Part shown: piece by piece, positions 23,584 through 34,530 of the stretch
Layout of the letters: every line of letters begins with the position of its first letter
Position numbering within the stretch: the stretch's first letter is position 1
Origin: Pohlia nutans
Lineage: Eukaryota; Streptophyta; Bryopsida; Bryales; Mniaceae
Length of the DNA stretch: 64,000 bases
Assembly (NCBI GenBank): GCA_022496805.1
Contig: CM040094.1
Location: 3,309,501-3,373,500, forward strand
Reading direction: 5' to 3'
The notes under the pieces: generated by a model
What the model saw: only the letters and a program-made list of their open reading frames with translations
The model's database searches: none
Told to the model about the DNA's origin: nothing
Translations under genes and position numbers: made by a program

Positions 23584-24830
23584 TGGGGTCATCAGATGTG
23601 AATTCTCTCATTCAAAATTAAATTTTTTCATTTGATTTAATCTGGTGCCATGGGACCCCTTTGGAGGGCTGCCACGTGTAATAAATTGATTTAAGCCAAG
23701 AATGAAATCCAACTCAAATTTCAAATCCACCTGGTTTCAATTAGGTTGCAAAACTAAGTTGCAGGATTAGCAAAATGGTTCAAATGGTATGTTTGCACAA
23801 TAGCAGCCACACTGGACTGAAGGCCATTTTCCACATGAAATTGAGCTCCAATGTGACATCACTTGGAATCACCCCTCAGACAAGGTCAAACGAAATCTCA
23901 CCTGCCCACAAGATCTGGCCAGACTAAACCGGAATGAAGTTTTCCGGAAGACAAAGTAAATCACACCCACCCCCAGGGTATAGCTAATACCCAAAGTAGT
24001 TGGCACATCCCATCAACATGGAAGTGAAGTCAATGTTGAAAACAATCCCTCAAGTGTAAAGTAAGTTTCCCTGCCAAAATCATTATTCTGGCTCTCTCCA
24101 AGCTTTGCGGTGTCTCGCTCAGTAGTACAAAAGTTCAATCTTACGATTTCCATCTATCTTAGTATGCAGAATGAACAAGCCACTCCTGCTAGTTCTCATA
24201 TGGTCATCTTAGTTCTCTTGATTTCTGTGCACAAACCCCATGCATGATTTTTGAAATCCAACATCTGGACAGACGGATTCTCTTTTTACCTTTCTTTATT
24301 TTCAATGGAAAGAAACTTCACTCAAACTGCGCTCATACTTACCAATGTACATCTGTTGAGAACTGGACATGTGGAAAGTATCCAATCACAGCAGCATTAA
24401 TTTATTCTCCGAAATAATGTGATATTGGAGGGTGTGATAATAAGAAGGTCAGAGCGTTTTAGTCTAAATTGGGTGACTTACATGTGGTGAGAGGTTGTAC
24501 AATGGAAATCAATGTGGGCCATGAATTATTTCAGAGTTAGTTGTTAGTCATAGGATGGGGACAGATGAAGATGGGTGTTGGGTTGATTTGAGGTTTGAGG
24601 AATATGGTAGGTTTAAGCTTACTATTTGTAATCGAGGCATGAAGGGAAGGGTGATTCTAGACATGTGGAAATCTGGACATGTCTATCTGGACATGAAATC
24701 TGTTGAAATCTGGACATGTCTATTTTGGGCTCATGAGTTAACTTAGTGTCATGATGTACATTTTTGGGGTCATCAGATGTGAATTCTCTCATTCAAAATT
24801 ACTTGAATTCTTATTGTTTAGGGTTCACCG
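23584..24830. other. Intergenic sequence between LINE and the 183-codon ORF
   Basis: About 23584-23625 is repeated at about 24757-24800 (ggggtcatcagatgtgaatt). The stretch 24640-24730 has three short repeats of the type ctggacatgtctat. No long ORF with recognisable similarity exists. Sequence just before 24840 might include promoter elements for the ORF there, but no clear TATA box could be assigned. Confidence 0.5.
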
Positions 24831-24839
24831 TGCGCATCA

Positions 24840-25391
24840 ATGGCTGTCGGGCAGCACGCAGATGGGGAGGAAGAGATAGACTTGACCGCATTCCAGGAGA
24901 TGAGTGCATTGCGTGTTGAGGTAATCCCCTTCGGCCATCTTTTGCCAGTGTTGGCGAGACATTGCCGGGCCTATGGAGATCCGTGGGATGATATTGGTGT
25001 GGATCGCGCCACTAAACTGCGATCCATCCCCTTTGCAGTAGCAACCTGCAGGAAATGGCGAGATTTGTTGACAACCTACACGGAGTACGCAGCGCTGCGT
25101 TTGGCGGAATTCGACCTTATTTGGGAGAATCGGCCCCATCAAACTAGTGTTGATGATTTTGTTGTGGCCAGGTTTGACCACAACGTCGTGTTGCTGTCGA
25201 AGTCATGGGAGCTTTTGACCCCCATGCCCCATCGCCTCCGCACCGCACCCCTCTCGGAGTTGTCTGATGTGGAGCTGGACGCGCTGCAAGCTAAATTGCA
25301 GGCTAGTTGGGGTGTTGAGGCCTCGGTGCCCAAGGGAGCAGATTGGCAGAGCATGGAACGGGTGTGGGTCATCTCCTCTATGCGTGAATAA
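24840..25391 (+). CDS. Unidentified 183-residue protein
   Basis: The open frame has coding-like composition, GC-richer than its AT-rich neighbours, and starts at an ATGGC context that suits plant initiation. The product is acidic at the N-terminus (DGEEEIDL), has no signal peptide and no obvious membrane span. The segment IPFAVATCRKWRDLLTTYTEYAALRLAEF (residues about 64-92) recalls the Cys-Arg-x-Trp core of F-box and F-box-like helices, but an F-box start (LP.E) is absent, so this is weak. The C-terminal half is rich in Leu, Ala and Trp and probably helical. It may be a single-exon gene, one exon of a longer gene, or a captured fragment. No paralogue is seen in the window. Confidence 0.45.
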   Translation: MAVGQHADGEEEIDLTAFQEMSALRVEVIPFGHLLPVLARHCRAYGDPWDDIGVDRATKLRSIPFAVATCRKWRDLLTTYTEYAALRLAEFDLIWENRPHQTSVDDFVVARFDHNVVLLSKSWELLTPMPHRLRTAPLSELSDVELDALQAKLQASWGVEASVPKGADWQSMERVWVISSMRE

Positions 25392-25399
25392 GTTATTGG

Positions 25400-26640
25400 T
25401 TTATATCTAGATTCCATGGGGGTATTTGCCCTCTTCTTCCCACTGCTTTAGTTTTGATATCGTATGTCTAGTGGGTTTTAGTTTTGGCGCAGCCAATTCC
25501 TAAGGTATTTTAATGGTTTGTGCAGGTTTCCATGATGTACCGACTCTTAGATAGGGCTATCTTGATGTAGGAATCAACTTTTGTGTGAAAACCGTAATTG
25601 AATTGTGTTTGTAAATACACACCGTAATGCATATATTTTTCTTTGGGATGATTCTTAGTAGTTTTGCATGCATGATGTGTTTGTTTCTGGGTTGTGATGA
25701 ATGTGCAGTAGAGCTGGTCCCTTCTTCAAGTATTGTCGATCATTGTGGAGTTGACTTTTTTTTGCTCGCTATTGTTCTTGCATTTTGCCACAAAGTTTAT
25801 GGCTCATGCTCAATGTCTGGTTGTTAGTGCTGTTAGTGTTTTTTTTGTATGATTGGTCGTTTGTGTTTTTTTGTCTTCATGGGGCGCTATGTTTTATTTG
25901 TATGTTATTTGTATGATGGGGCGTTTGTATATTGGGACGTTTTTATTTTGTTTGTATGATGTGTATAAGAATTTTGTTTTTAATCTTCAAACTTCACTTT
26001 TCTAATTTACTTTAATTTGTTACAATAATCTAAGGGGTTGAAATATTTCTCCCCTCTTGAAATTGTAAGTAATTATATGCACCCTAAAATCATGAAGAAT
26101 TAGAAAATTAGGTAATGGAACGGCCATTTAATTAGTCTAGGCCATCAAAATACCCCTTAAAAAAATACCCCTTGGACACACGTGATATACAACACCCCCC
26201 AAGGAGTCAACCCCCCCGTGTATTGTTTTCAATATTTGATCCTACTTATTTTAGAAAATAAAATTTTAAGGTCTCACTTTTTGAACTAAGAATGAAACTT
26301 GACATAAACCACTTGTGTTGTTTTTCCAAAAATCACAATAACCTATTTTGAAGATCCAAACCATACAAAGAGTAGTCAACTTGCACAAGAACCATAAGAG
26401 ATTTTGGTGAATGAAAACTGTCCAATCTCAATGAAATTCTAATTTTTTGAATTTGTTCACCGTCCACTATGTACACAAAGGCGCCTCAAAGGGTCAATAT
26501 CCAAGGATAATGAACGTAACAATATTGTACGATCTGCAACACCCGAATTGTCGCACACCTCTAGCTTCCCATTAGGCTGACTACTTTTTGACATGGAAAA
26601 TTACAAAATCAAGATGTTGGCTATGAACAATTATGATCAA
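25400..26640. other. Intergenic, no gene seen
   Basis: T/G-rich sequence after the 183-codon ORF (25400-26000) could contain its 3' UTR; no clear polyadenylation signal stands out. From about 26220 to 26500 the sequence resembles the interior of the TTAA elements at 6393-6930 and 47428-47967 (aagatccataccgtacaaat-type landmark near 26350), so it is probably a decayed copy without readable ends. Confidence 0.45.
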
Positions 26641-26646
26641 CTTTAA

Positions 26647-27195
26647 CTCCTAACTCCCTGAGCGTTCATTTTGTGGATGACGTACAAATTTCATCCATAA
26701 TTTCTCATTTGTCATGCACTTTTTGTAGTGTGGAATTTTTATTGTAGATTCTATGGGAAGTTAGCTTCATGCACATGTGATCCGATTAGAAAGGGGATGA
26801 TTTGTGAAAGTTCTATGCCTCATTTCCTGTTGTAGTGATTCACTCAGAATTTTGAAGATTTCAGTGTAAAAGTGCTCTAATAAAATTCATCTCATAAAAT
26901 TAAGCAACCAAATATCTCCAAAATCACTACACTTGAAGTATTATGTCTCAACCAATCACAAAAGAATTCATCCGTAGATCGTCAATTTCTTATGTGTAAT
27001 TGAATTACAAAATAATTTTGAATTTTACATTTCAAATTTTATACAAATTATTGGTAATAGAAATCATAGATCTAACCGTATGAATAGAATCTAAAAATCT
27101 TAATGTACAACTTGTATACATGTATCAAGTTCAAAATATTCCTTTAGGTTGCATTTTACAAATGCATCTTCACAAAACTGCTGAATTTGTGAAGG
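26647..27195. mobile_element. TTAA-type element, right end lost
   Basis: TTAA at 26643-26646 is followed by CTCCTAACTCCCTGAGCG. The interior (catgcactttttgcagtgt-like block, ctccaaaatcactac, then caagttcaaaatattcc) matches 53001-53956 and 36786-37474. The right end is replaced by sequence shared with 2985-3455. No coding capacity. Confidence 0.65.
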
Positions 27196-27715
27196 GGCTC
27201 CAGATATTTAGCGGTAAATCCATAGCCTACAGCCTTCAGTATTCTCATGTGCCTGAGTGAATAAAAACAGATTCAGAAAGGTCTAATTACATCCCATAGT
27301 TCTCCAACTCATCAAACACAAACTGAAGACATCAACTTATCCTACAGAAACTGAAGACATCAACATGTCTCCAGATCGAAATAAGGTAAAGACACCCATT
27401 CCCGACCATGTACACAAAACCAACCATCCTAGATTCGTGCAATTTTGAAACGGAAGATGTACCTCATTTGTACATTAGGGTGTGTGATAGGTTTTTGGTG
27501 AACCTACATCTTCCAGTCTTTGAAAATTTGTATTTATTTAAATAATTATCAAAAATAATAAATTAAGTATGGAAACTTCTTAATTTCTCATTGCTAAAAG
27601 AGGAAAAAATTAAAATATCAATTCATTTATCCCAAGTATAGTGCATGTCTTAAGTGGGTGTCTTTACTTTAGTGACATCTCAAAAGACGTGATTCTCTTC
27701 ACTGAATGAAGATTG
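27118..27715. repeat. Paralogue of 2950-3455 and 4050-4110; empty TTAA site
   Basis: High similarity to the stretch flanking the TTAA element at 3460-4032. At 27650-27653 it has a single TTAA where that element is inserted. A local ~20-bp duplication (aaactgaagacatcaac) distinguishes this copy. Confidence 0.75.
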
Positions 27716-27774
27716 AAACCCTAAACCCTAAAACTAAAATATCAATGCATCTATCCCAAGTATAGTGCATTTTG

Positions 27775-28354
27775 AGTGCTGCATCTTTGGGGGCTTGTAT
27801 CTGCTTCATCCCATGTCCATTTTCTATAAGTATTATTGGGTTGGATTTCCCTTGAAGTTTAGTCATCATGGTAAGGTTTTCATGTCAATCCATGTTGTTT
27901 TGATTGTTTGGAAATCATTTTAGTGCACAGGTCTAGTTTGGACAATTTTTGCATTTTGGGTCAAATCGGTCACTTTTCATGCTACTTTTTGACATTGCAT
28001 GGCTAGTTTAGCACACATTAATTTCTTCCATGAGGTTTTTTTGGTACCAATGTGTTTATATAATGATTTTGAACTACTTTATGATTGAAAGTTCTTTCAT
28101 TTGAGTAATTTTGAAAACAAATTTCACCTTCAACTATGTTGCTAGGATAATTTCACCATCCTTTTTTAATACTAGAACACTACGATCTTGTAATCTATAT
28201 GACCAACTGAGCCCAAAATTGATCCTTGTGCTCTACAACCTGTATATTACAAGATTGTACAATTGAGATTTCTATACCTCACTTACATTTAGACTTGTAC
28301 CACATCAAAAGCAATAATAACTTTAAATCCAAAATAGCTAGGGATGCTTACGGG
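27775..28354. mobile_element. Truncated TTAA element, paralogue of 18270-18851
   Basis: The right end GGGATGCTTACGGG is followed by TTAA at 28355-28358. The left end is missing: at about 27772 the sequence switches abruptly from the 27118-type repeat. The body (gggggcttgtatctg, ttgacattgcatggc, cctcacttacattta) matches 18280-18845 throughout. Confidence 0.65.
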
Positions 28355-28358
28355 TTAA

Positions 28359-28898
28359 CCCCTAAGTGACCAAACAACCATCTTATGGTCGCTGACCTTT
28401 TTTAACGGGCTGCCCGGAATGAAACACATGTTTTTTTAGAAAATAAAAAATATTTTTAAGTAGGAAATCAAGTCTACTTTCCAACCCAATTTGAATCATG
28501 TCAATCCGAGTTAAACTCCATCAAGGAGAAATTTTCAAAGACAAACACCTCAACATTGTCCCACTGTTACAAAACTTAATATTTCGGGAAAGTAATGATG
28601 TTCCCTCTTTCTAAAAATTTTCTTTTTGAACTTTAGAATAGAATGTCTAGTTTCAACCAATCATACTAAATTTCAAATTCTAAAAATAAAATTTGTAATT
28701 TTGGTGAATATTCAACAATAAATGCTTCTAAATTTGTTTAATGAGTATCTAAAACATTTTTAGAAAGTTTGACCGTACAGATAATTACTAAACATCGTGC
28801 TTCTCATTTTCTCTTTTAGACCAAACTTCATTGAAGTTGTAGAAGCAACATTTTATAACACATTTAGGTTTTGCCCTTACCTCTCTGTCATTTAGGGG
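28359..28898. mobile_element. TTAA-flanked miniature element, 540 bp
   Basis: TTAA 28355-28358, then CCCCTAAGTGACC with the subterminal hairpin accatcttatggtcg; right end TGTCATTTAGGGG before TTAA 28899-28902. The internal landmark tttttaacgggctgccc is shared with 12956-13390. It directly abuts the preceding element through one shared TTAA. Confidence 0.85.
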
Positions 28899-28902
28899 TT
28901 AA

Positions 28903-29291
28903 ACTCCACCCGTAAGAATTTATCCAAGATGATGGCCTCAATATTGTCTAAGTGCTATATAATTTTCTATCTGGAGAAAGTAGTGATATTCTCGCTATCA
29001 TTTCTTTTTCTTTTTTGAAGTTTACAATATATAGACCAATTTCAACGAATCATGCTTAAATTTAAAATCTAAAAGTGAAAATGGTAATTTATACAGATTT
29101 TCAAAGGTTAAAGCTTCTAAATTCATTAAAAGTTTAGCTAAATGTTTTTTTTGGGAAGTCTTATTGTATAAGTAATTTGTAGAGATGATGCCCTTACATC
29201 TTCTCTATTGAACCAAACTTCATCAGACATATGAAAGGCACATATTATAACACATTTATGTTATGTCCAATTCCCCTCGGGTTTTTAAGGG
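28903..29291. mobile_element. Right half of a TTAA element split by nested insertions
   Basis: It matches 18856-19243 and ends TTTTTAAGGG before TTAA 29292-29295. The flank to about 29500 is also paralogous to 19248-19480, so the whole 27775-29500 stretch is a second segmental relation within the window. No gene. Confidence 0.65.
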
Positions 29292-29554
29292 TTAAATGAA
29301 TTTTGAATATGCTCATTTGAGACTTTTTTAATAGAGAATTTGAACTCATTAGAAAGTAACTTATGCCCACCTACTCCTTACAAATCTTTCATAATTAACA
29401 AACACACTCTTATTTAATTTAGAGTTGTCCAATTCCAAGTAAACATCACTGTCAAACAAGAGTAAAAAGAGACAAACAAGGAAATAACCTTCCATTCTAT
29501 GTAGACTATTGTGTTCTATTGTGTTGTTGCCTCAACTCCAACTGCTTAACTTAA

Positions 29555-29779
29555 CCCCTAAAGGTCTGAACGTGCCATGGCGACCAGTAGAATACGATGT
29601 ATTTTGGTTGTATTTGGAATGGATCCACACCTTTAATGGGTTTGAGTTCAAAAAAGAAGTTGAAATTTAAATCAATGCGGTTCTAGTGAGCTATTAAGAT
29701 CCTAATTTAGAGTTTCTTGTTGGTAGCAAATCTCAATTATACGACAACGTATATACTATCCCCATGGGACTTTTAAGGG
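29555..29779. mobile_element. TTAA-flanked MITE, 225 bp
   Basis: TTAA 29551-29554 then CCCCTAAAGGTCTG; right end GGGACTTTTAAGGG before TTAA 29780-29783. Same subfamily as 49332-49556, 62513-62737 and 63233-63458, all 225-226 bp; this copy lies in the opposite orientation to the last two. It lies about 120 bp beyond the stop codon of the aspartic protease. Confidence 0.85.
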
Positions 29780-29898
29780 TTAAGCAAAAAAAATTGAGTT
29801 CCATTCCAAAATAAATACAAATTTTAAATCTCATTCGAAATCATACCGAAAAACATATTTTTCATCAAAATGAGTCATTGATTTATGCCAAATTTTAC

Positions 29899-31194
29899 TC
29901 AAACCTTTGTAGATTTACATTTCATACGAGCAAATCCAATTTTTCTATGTGCATAATCTATTTCAACATGAAAATTTTGTTGAATGAAACTTCCTAACAC
30001 TTGACCATACCTATTTTCATCGCTGAAATTTTTAAAGGCTAAACACCATACTTTCTCACTATATTTTATAAAAAGGTTCTCAAACTTCAATGGCAAATGT
30101 ACATCGGGATGTACATCATCTTCGAGATGAAAAACCACATTTGGAACTTGAATATTGGACACATCGCTATCATATGTATAACATATGTTCTTATTAACGT
30201 AATTGCTGTAGGAGGGATCTGGATCAATGCCTGTTTGAGATTTCATGGCAGCAACAAAAGTATTTACAAACCTTGAATGCAATGGTTCTTGGAGCCAAGT
30301 GTCTTGTGATCCTGAGTCTAACATAAACCCTCCTACTTGGGAAACAGGATCATAAGTAAGTGTTGTAATGTTTGATAAGTCAACATCAACATTGTTCACC
30401 GTAATGCCTTTCAAATTGACGGAAAAGAACTCGTGCCCGACTAAAGAAGTGAAGTTGAGATTTTGTGAACTTTGACCTCCAAAAGATATCCAACTTGTAG
30501 GCTCAGCAACATCCGGATTAGTTTCATAGGATCTAGAAGTAAGACAATATGATATAATTGGAAAACGGCCATATTGAGATGACATTTGATAAAAAAAGGC
30601 TCTTGATCGTGGATTTAAACCAATATTTCCAAACCCATTATTGGACCCAGTACCTTTATATACACATCCAAAAATGGTGTTTGGAACTAGAACATCATCT
30701 TTGCCAAAAGCAAATGTATCTTGCGACAAAACTCCCGTGACTTTTGCACCACTTGAATATGTTATTGAAAAATTACATGGAACCGGGTTATCTGAGTTGC
30801 ATGTCAACAAAGATGGTGCATATGGTTTGCACAATTGTGAACTACATGGAATGCTTTGATACGAGGATGAGGTTGATGGATGAAACTTATCAAACTGTTG
30901 GGTTGAAAAGTGAAGATTGGAGCAAGGGATCCATGATTCTCTACCCCCTGTATCCATTTCCATAAGAACTTCTTGTATTGGGGTACCAATTGAAACTTTG
31001 AGATAAAAATGGTCATAACGGTCCAATACTGTGAGACGCAATGGATTATCACTTATCTTGATTTTATTCATGTATTTTGTAGAATTTGTTGCTAAAGTTT
31101 TCATATAGGATTGGTTTCCATGCACTCCTAATAGTTGTACAAAAGCCAAAAAGATGAAAACAAAAATAATGGATAAAGTTTTTTTGATTGCCAT
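29899..31194 (-). CDS. Nepenthesin-type (A1B) aspartic protease, secreted
   Basis: A single-exon gene for a 431-residue pepsin-fold protease. Residues 1-26 form a signal peptide (MAIKKTLSIIF, hydrophobic core, GVHG), pointing to the secretory pathway. The first active-site motif is MDTGG (Asp81), where most family members have DTGS; the second is MLDSGSQ (Asp293). Between them are the Cys-rich nepenthesin insert (IPC, SIPCSSQLC, TCNSDNPVPC), IFGCV and ISYCL. The C-terminus ends with the family-typical VLGSFIQQNFHVEIDYAHRKIGFA. Length is normal. I chose the internal ATG at 31194 because it starts the signal peptide; the 45-codon upstream extension runs into a MITE. Substrate is unknown. Ser to Gly after the first catalytic triad could lower activity, so function is likely but unproven. 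Confidence 0.85.
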   Translation of the reverse strand: MAIKKTLSIIFVFIFLAFVQLLGVHGNQSYMKTLATNSTKYMNKIKISDNPLRLTVLDRYDHFYLKVSIGTPIQEVLMEMDTGGRESWIPCSNLHFSTQQFDKFHPSTSSSYQSIPCSSQLCKPYAPSLLTCNSDNPVPCNFSITYSSGAKVTGVLSQDTFAFGKDDVLVPNTIFGCVYKGTGSNNGFGNIGLNPRSRAFFYQMSSQYGRFPIISYCLTSRSYETNPDVAEPTSWISFGGQSSQNLNFTSLVGHEFFSVNLKGITVNNVDVDLSNITTLTYDPVSQVGGFMLDSGSQDTWLQEPLHSRFVNTFVAAMKSQTGIDPDPSYSNYVNKNICYTYDSDVSNIQVPNVVFHLEDDVHPDVHLPLKFENLFIKYSEKVWCLAFKNFSDENRYGQVLGSFIQQNFHVEIDYAHRKIGFARMKCKSTKV

Positions 31195-31229
31195 GTTGAT
31201 TGAATCAAGTTGTTCTTTGTAATGTAACC

Positions 31230-31499
31230 TCGGGGGGTGCATTGTTCTAAACATGTACGAGTATACATGAGTGCACAGAAGGGGTATTAATTTGAACACT
31301 GCGGTAATACGTATACATACAATAAACACATTTAGAACTGAAAATATTCACGTATACTTACACTAAACATATATTTAAAACGGAATACATCTGTATACAA
31401 AGTTATTTTAAACATATAGCCTCTTGTATACAGGGGTTTTTTAGAAGGAGTCATGAACGCACGTGATTCTCAAACATAATGTAGAGTGCACTCCCCAAG
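31230..31499. mobile_element. Mutator-type MITE upstream of the protease gene, 270 bp
   Basis: A perfect 9-bp target duplication AATGTAACC lies at 31221-31229 and 31500-31508. Ends are TCGGGGGGTGCA on the left and TGCACTCCCCAAG on the right. Same family as 16889-17350 and 34999-35812. It ends 35 bp upstream of the protease start codon, so it lies in the 5' UTR or core promoter and may have displaced or supplied promoter sequence. Confidence 0.92.
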
Positions 31500-31508
31500 A
31501 ATGTAACC

Positions 31509-34290
31509 ATTAAGAATATCATATAATAGTTAATCAAATATATATATTTGACGAGTGAGTTGGTTCAATACAAACTTCACTTGAAAAATATAACAATGAG
31601 TCTCTAGGTAGCTCTATATTACATTTTTAGAACTTGTTGTCTAATAGAGAACATTGAACTTGACATTCAAAAGAAAAAGGAACTAAAATTTCCTTAAATC
31701 ATGATGTGATGTTCAATCATTGTAATATATTTAAATCAAATCTAGAAGGAGATGGGGTAAAATTAGGTTAAAGTCATTTAAAATTATTCGCATATTTTTA
31801 AACTGAAAAATTAAAAGTAGTGCTCTTGTATAATGCAAAGGGGTGTCAAAAAGTAAAAATTCCTAAAAAAGAAACCATAGTGATTTTTCTCATACATAGG
31901 ACTTCCTTCCCCGGACATGACTACACGAGGTTCTAGTTTAGAATGTTGTCATTAGAAAATAATTCTCTCTATGTAGGTCGATTGGCCAGTTCCATCTAAA
32001 ATTAATCATAACCATAAACCTTTTCTTTCTATGATTATTTTTATTTTATAATTATACATAACAAGCCATAACCTTTTATTTTTGTACAATAATGGTTTTA
32101 AATTTTTATTTATTTGTTTGTAAACGTTTTTAACTGTTTGTTAAATTTAGAGCTCCCTTTTCTAGCTATGAGGTTCTAGTTTAATTTACCTTAATAGAAT
32201 ATCTACTTAATTTTTTAATACATTATCTTTTTTTTTTAAGGAAGAAAAAAAATTCAAAACGTTACATGAACTTTAATAAACTCACATTTCATCTCGTAAT
32301 CGTGGTTCAATCAAATTATATTCTATGTAAACATCAACACTTCATGTTTTGAAATACAGTGTTGTAAGTTGATTTGCTGTTTAAGTTTAAACTTGACATC
32401 CTCCATAGAATTGTCTAACATGAACTACTAAACAAACGCATCATTTCTTCTCACACAACAACATCATATGGTACATATTTCATAAAAAGGTGAGAACACC
32501 ACTTTAACATCAACCATAAAATAAATGCATCATTTCTTCTTTAACAACATCATCATATGGTTTATGTATTTTATGAATAAAGTGAGAACACTACTTTGGT
32601 CAAAAGTGCAATGAACAATATGTACACTATTTGGCAATTTTGTACTTTAATCTCTGAATGCCCAAAAGATTTAGACCAAAACTAGAAATGTGTTATAAAA
32701 TATGTTTGTTTCAACTTTGATGAAGTTTCATCCAAAAAAATAATAAAACTTGATGTTTACAAATTATTAGTTTGGTTAGATTTCCAAAATATTACTATTT
32801 AGTTTAAATTAGTTTTAAAATATTTAATTTCAAATTTGACCAAAATTATGATTTTTATCATTAACATTTGAAATTTGATATGATTAACTAAAACGATTTC
32901 TTACATCATAATAGAATATGGTCCAAGCTTTTATAGGACGAACATTCTTAATTTTTGAAATGATAAATTTTTGAACACACTAAAAACAATACTGAGATGT
33001 TCCAATTTGAAAAAGTTTCATAGGGAGACTCCAAGATATATAATTAAAATCAGGTTGAAAAGTAGACTTCATTTCCTATTAGGATATTTACTTTTAATTT
33101 TTTTAATATTTATATTTTGGGTAGCTTGTAAGATTGTGGAAATTAGACAACAACAGAAAATTGTTGAATGTTTTCTTAGGGATTAAAAAGACTTGCAAGA
33201 TTGCGAGACTTGCGAGATTTTGGGGGCTGTGGTTCGCGCACACTGACCCCATTCTACTCTATCCTCAACAGAACACAAATAAGTTCTTCCATGCTCAAAT
33301 GGACAGCTTAAATATTCTTGAGGTGACTATGAGAAGGTATGCAAGAACATAAAGATGGTTTTTTTACGAAAGGGTGAATGCAAAGCGGTAGCTATGTATC
33401 ATTAGCAACCCGCAAAAAAAATTATATACATATATATATATATATATAATTTATTTATAAACATATAGATAGATGTTTAATGACTTTTCTTTTTCTTTTT
33501 TCTTTTTTTTGTATATGTGATTGAGTGTGCATGGTGGCACATTCTTTTTCCTCCTTTTCCTAGTGCGTTTGGAAGTCATGTTGGAGTTGACAACGATGTT
33601 GTTCATGTGGAATTTCATGGATTCTGTATAGGGGAGTGAATTGCTCAGCTCGTTGTTTTGAAGAATTTGTTTGCAGAGGTTAAACAATGTATTTTGTTAA
33701 CACAGTAAACAAATGTCATGGTGGAGTTGCTATTTGAAGGCAGAAAGCAACAAATGCAACAGTGGTGCTATATGATTCCGTGCGGATGAAGCAAATCACT
33801 ATTCGAAATGAAGCAAAGTCGTACATACTTGAATACATTGCAATGCAGTTTGAAGGCTGGGATGACAAAAGGTTGCTAGATGCTTTCTAGAGTAAATGAG
33901 TACATTACTATGTAGTATGTTATTTTATACTTTAGTTATCAAGGTACTAATTTAAAAGTTCAATAACACTACCATACAAATACAATTTTTTAAATATTTT
34001 CAAAGGGCAATCTGAATAAGTATGTAACTACAAATTATAATATGTATTATGTATAGCATATGTATACTTTGTGCGGCAATTTTCAAATTCACACCTCTTT
34101 TGTGCACTCACATGTACAAATATACTTTTACGTGTTTAGTATAGAGTATTCCGGGGCCATTCATGTACGATAGGATTGCTCTTACAAAATCTCGCAAAGT
34201 CCTTTGGAACTATTTTCAAATTTAGCTGTCATTGATTGAGCTTGGATTTCATAGAGTTTGATTTTATGACAATTGTCTATGCAATAGTTT
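31509..34290. other. AT-rich intergenic sequence, little recognisable
   Basis: No convincing gene. Two near-repeats at about 32430-32500 and 32520-32600 share acgcatcatttcttct-like text and aacatcatatggt, a small tandem duplication. Around 32640-32940 the sequence resembles the interior of the ~540-bp TTAA elements (cccaaaagatttagacc near the start, ttgatgaagtttcatcc) in inverted orientation, but without readable ends. A TA-rich run lies at 33425-33450, and a short exon-like ORF at 33738-33890. Confidence 0.45.
33738..33890 (+). pseudogene. Exon-like fragment, unidentified
   Basis: After a TGA at 33735-33737 a 50-codon frame reads ...ATNATVVLYDSVRMKQ... through EYIAMQFEGWDDKRLLDAF and then TAG. 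The amino-acid pattern (VVLYDS followed by a mixed helix) looks coding rather than random AT-rich sequence, and faintly recalls the YDS region of Ulp1-type cysteine proteases carried by some plant Mutator elements. That link is speculative. There is no ATG or clear splice acceptor for a complete gene. Confidence 0.2.
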
Positions 34291-34291
34291 A

Positions 34292-34530
34292 CCCATAAAG
34301 GACCAAAGCCCCTAATTGGGCCTCATGTTTTTGTAGCATTTTTGGATAGCTTCTATGTAAACATCCTTCAATTTAAATTTATTTGTATTTTGACCAATAA
34401 ATCGGCAACGTTCTTTACTAATTCTGGCGATATGAAATTTGATCCCATCTAATGACATTTTTGACATTTTTGACATTATGATTCATTGGATTTGTCATTG
34501 TAAAGCCCATGAATCCGTAGTCCTTTATGG
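34292..34530. mobile_element. Degenerate TTAA-type MITE (~220-bp subfamily)
   Basis: The left end CCCATAAAGGACC and right end GTCCTTTATGG are imperfect inverted repeats. Internal landmarks (cctaattgggcctcatg, ttctggcgatatgaaattt) match 58996-59215. The flanking TTAA motifs are mutated (TTTA, AATAA). Confidence 0.6.

Noticed and set aside
24837..25417. Minus-strand ORFs opposite the 183-codon ORF
   Set aside because: They give irregular composition and no motif; the plus-strand frame is longer and more protein-like.
27715..27740. Telomere-like CCCTAAA repeats (also near 60735)
   Set aside because: Only two units each; too short to suggest a telomere or interstitial telomeric array.
31195..31329. 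45-codon N-terminal extension of the aspartic protease
   Set aside because: It runs into the Mutator-type MITE and would place 45 residues before a clear signal peptide; the ATG at 31194 is the sensible start.
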